DNA from: Phytophthora sp. 'mugwort'
Taxonomy: Eukaryota > Oomycota > Peronosporomycetes > Peronosporales > Peronosporaceae
Assembly (NCBI GenBank): GCA_033558025.1
Contig: JAUCEF010000017.1
Span: forward strand, 3,782,001-3,846,000
Length of the DNA stretch: 64,000 bases
Reading direction: 5' to 3'
The position numbers were made by a program, and so were the translations under genes. Below, one piece after another: positions 62,837 to 64,000 of this stretch. Every line of letters starts with the position of its first letter. Within the stretch, counting starts at the first letter, position 1. The notes under the pieces were generated by a model. It did not search any database. It saw only the letters and a list, made by a program, of their open reading frames with translations, and was not told the DNA's origin.

Positions 62837-64000
62837 TCAGTATGCCATGCGCTTCTTGCGCTCAATGGCGTCGTACGTGTTGGACCAAATGTTCTTGATG
62901 GTCTCGTAGTCGTCACTTGCGAACTTGGCAGCTACAAAGCGCAGCGAAGGCACCGTCAGCGAGAAGTAGTGGAGATTTCCTGTCAGTGTAGGGTGAAAGT
63001 TAGTAATTGTTTAAAACTACTGCAGCATGATGAACGCACCGTAGCCCTTGTAGATCTTGCACTTAATCGGCGAGATTTTGTGGTCTCGACACAGTCGGAA
63101 GGACTGGATCTGCGTGTGCACCCCTCGCTTCTCGTACAGCGCAATCACGCACTAAATCCAACAAGACGAGACGATTTAGCTTAAAAGTTCCCGAGAAACA
63201 TGGTAAGGAACCTAATCGTTACCTCGTGGTAGGCTGCTCGTGACACGAAGAGCTGCAATACATCCATCTTGGAGCCTCCAAAGGCAAAGTACTTGGTTGT
63301 CCAGGTCGCGTTACCCGACGTAAGGTTGCCAACACTAAATGTGCCATCTGAAACACGCTCACAACGTTAGCACCAACTCCTACAACAGTAACACAGCGAT
63401 GGAAAAAACGTACTAGAAATCCTCGTAAGGACAGTGCCTTGCGTGCTGTCCTTGGTCTGGGGTCCATGTTTGAACCGCATTCGTAGCGGTCGGGGGGCTG
63501 CCTTGATCATATCCAATATGACAATATACGTCTCGTTCTCGACGCTTTTCCGATTGATTGCTACGACGGTACTGCCGATGCTCACGCTCACGCGGTCAGC
63601 AGCGCCATTCTCGACCACAAGCTTCACCACTGCAGTCTCCTTGCGTTGGTCGGTCGAGTTCCAAACGTCGACACGCTCCATAAGCACACCAAGTTTGCGG
63701 CCACTTTCAAAGCGAACATCATACTCGTCCTTGCCGCATTCTTCTGGAATCTCTCCTTGGCCAGTGGACTCGGACGGTGGGTTCGAGGTCCTGCGTTCAT
63801 TTCCACTGCCTCTTCTCGTCGAAGTCGTCTCGAAGTCGTCCAGATTGGCGAAATTCGAGTGCATGAAGGCATCATTACCCTCAAGAGAGTATGGCGTATT
63901 GTCCTCACTGTTGGTGCCAGCATTGGTGTTGACATCCCGTAGAGAGATCCGATGTTGCATAGGTTTGGCTGAAGCAGCGGCAAAGCTTTCGGACGAGAAG
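62837..64000 (-). CDS. PDZ-domain protein, 5' end beyond the window edge (4 exons seen)
   Basis: Visible exons: 63414-64000 (open to the edge), 63223-63347, 63040-63151 and 62837-62979. From the first in-window ATG (63960, MQHRISLRDVNTNAGTNSED) the exons sum to 927 nt (308 aa), but the frame continues upstream (FSSESFAAASAKP), so the true start may lie outside. A PDZ-like fold is seen in KLGVLMERVDVWNSTDQRKE, VKLVVENGAADRVSVSIGST and VVAINRKSVENETYIVILDM. The C-terminal part (LQLFVSRAAYHECVIALYEK, then SLTVPSLRFVAAKFASDDYE) is compact and unrecognised. PDZ domains bind C-terminal peptides. Introns of 60-71 bp have GTACGT, GTAACG and GTGCGT donors. Confidence 0.72.

Noticed and set aside
1..64000. 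CRISPR array, rRNA, tRNA or bacterial-type operon
   Set aside because: No regularly spaced repeats, no recognisable rRNA and no cloverleaf I could support; genes are intron-bearing eukaryotic units.

Overview
The window looks like a gene-dense nuclear segment of an oomycete, probably of the Phytophthora/Peronosporales lineage. Genes are closely packed on both strands. Introns are short (about 55-130 bp) with GTRNGT-type donors and CTAAY-like branch sites. The content is eukaryotic: clathrin heavy chain, an Integrator subunit, a GPI-anchor synthesis enzyme, HECT and UBR ubiquitin ligases, and a flagellar dynein-regulatory subunit. Two decayed DNA transposons and a pair of secreted GPI-type proteins fit an oomycete. 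The genus is inferred and was not tested by any search.

Layout. 1-5.5 kb: the 5' end of an unidentified minus-strand gene, divergent from a 1,694-residue armadillo-repeat protein. 5.7-9.7 kb: a mobile-element island with a decayed DDE/DUF7869-like transposase and a mariner-like element that keeps 29-bp terminal inverted repeats and an intron-containing transposase pseudogene. 10.2-13.6 kb: a head-to-head pair of paralogous secreted proteins with GPI-type tails. 14-18.7 kb: a FAM210/DUF1279 mitochondrial protein, then a ten-exon gene with a collagen-like Pro/Gly-rich N-terminus, a C2 domain and six EF-hands. 18.8-26.5 kb: Integrator subunit 1. 26.5-29.8 kb: PIG-F, a small spliced gene, an unknown 328-residue protein and PET117. 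29.8-40.5 kb: a 1,512-residue unknown protein, a possible small gene and clathrin heavy chain. 41.2-44.0 kb: nicotinamidase and a permuted NlpC/P60-like hydrolase. 44.3-49.8 kb: a membrane-anchored HECT ligase with a RanBP2 zinc finger, a trans-aconitate-type methyltransferase and the flagellar protein DRC4/GAS8. 49.9-52.9 kb: a CENP-B/pipsqueak-like DNA-binding protein, a 76-residue spliced gene and succinyl-CoA ligase alpha. 53.3-64 kb: a full-length UBR N-recognin, an NT-C2 coiled-coil protein and a PDZ-domain gene that runs off the right edge.

How the genes relate. Most are unrelated housekeeping genes, not an operon-like system. The visible functional links are the GPI pathway (PIG-F synthesises the anchor that the secreted pair would receive), ubiquitin-dependent degradation (HECT and UBR ligases), mitochondrial metabolism (FAM210-like, PET117, succinyl-CoA ligase), membrane traffic and calcium signalling (clathrin, C2/EF-hand and NT-C2 proteins) and zoospore motility (DRC4).

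Exon models were built by hand from splice consensus, reading phase and family resemblance. Each multi-exon model given sums to a whole number of codons. Two junctions remain uncertain: one in Integrator subunit 1 near 22.1 kb and one in the NlpC/P60-like gene near 42.9 kb.
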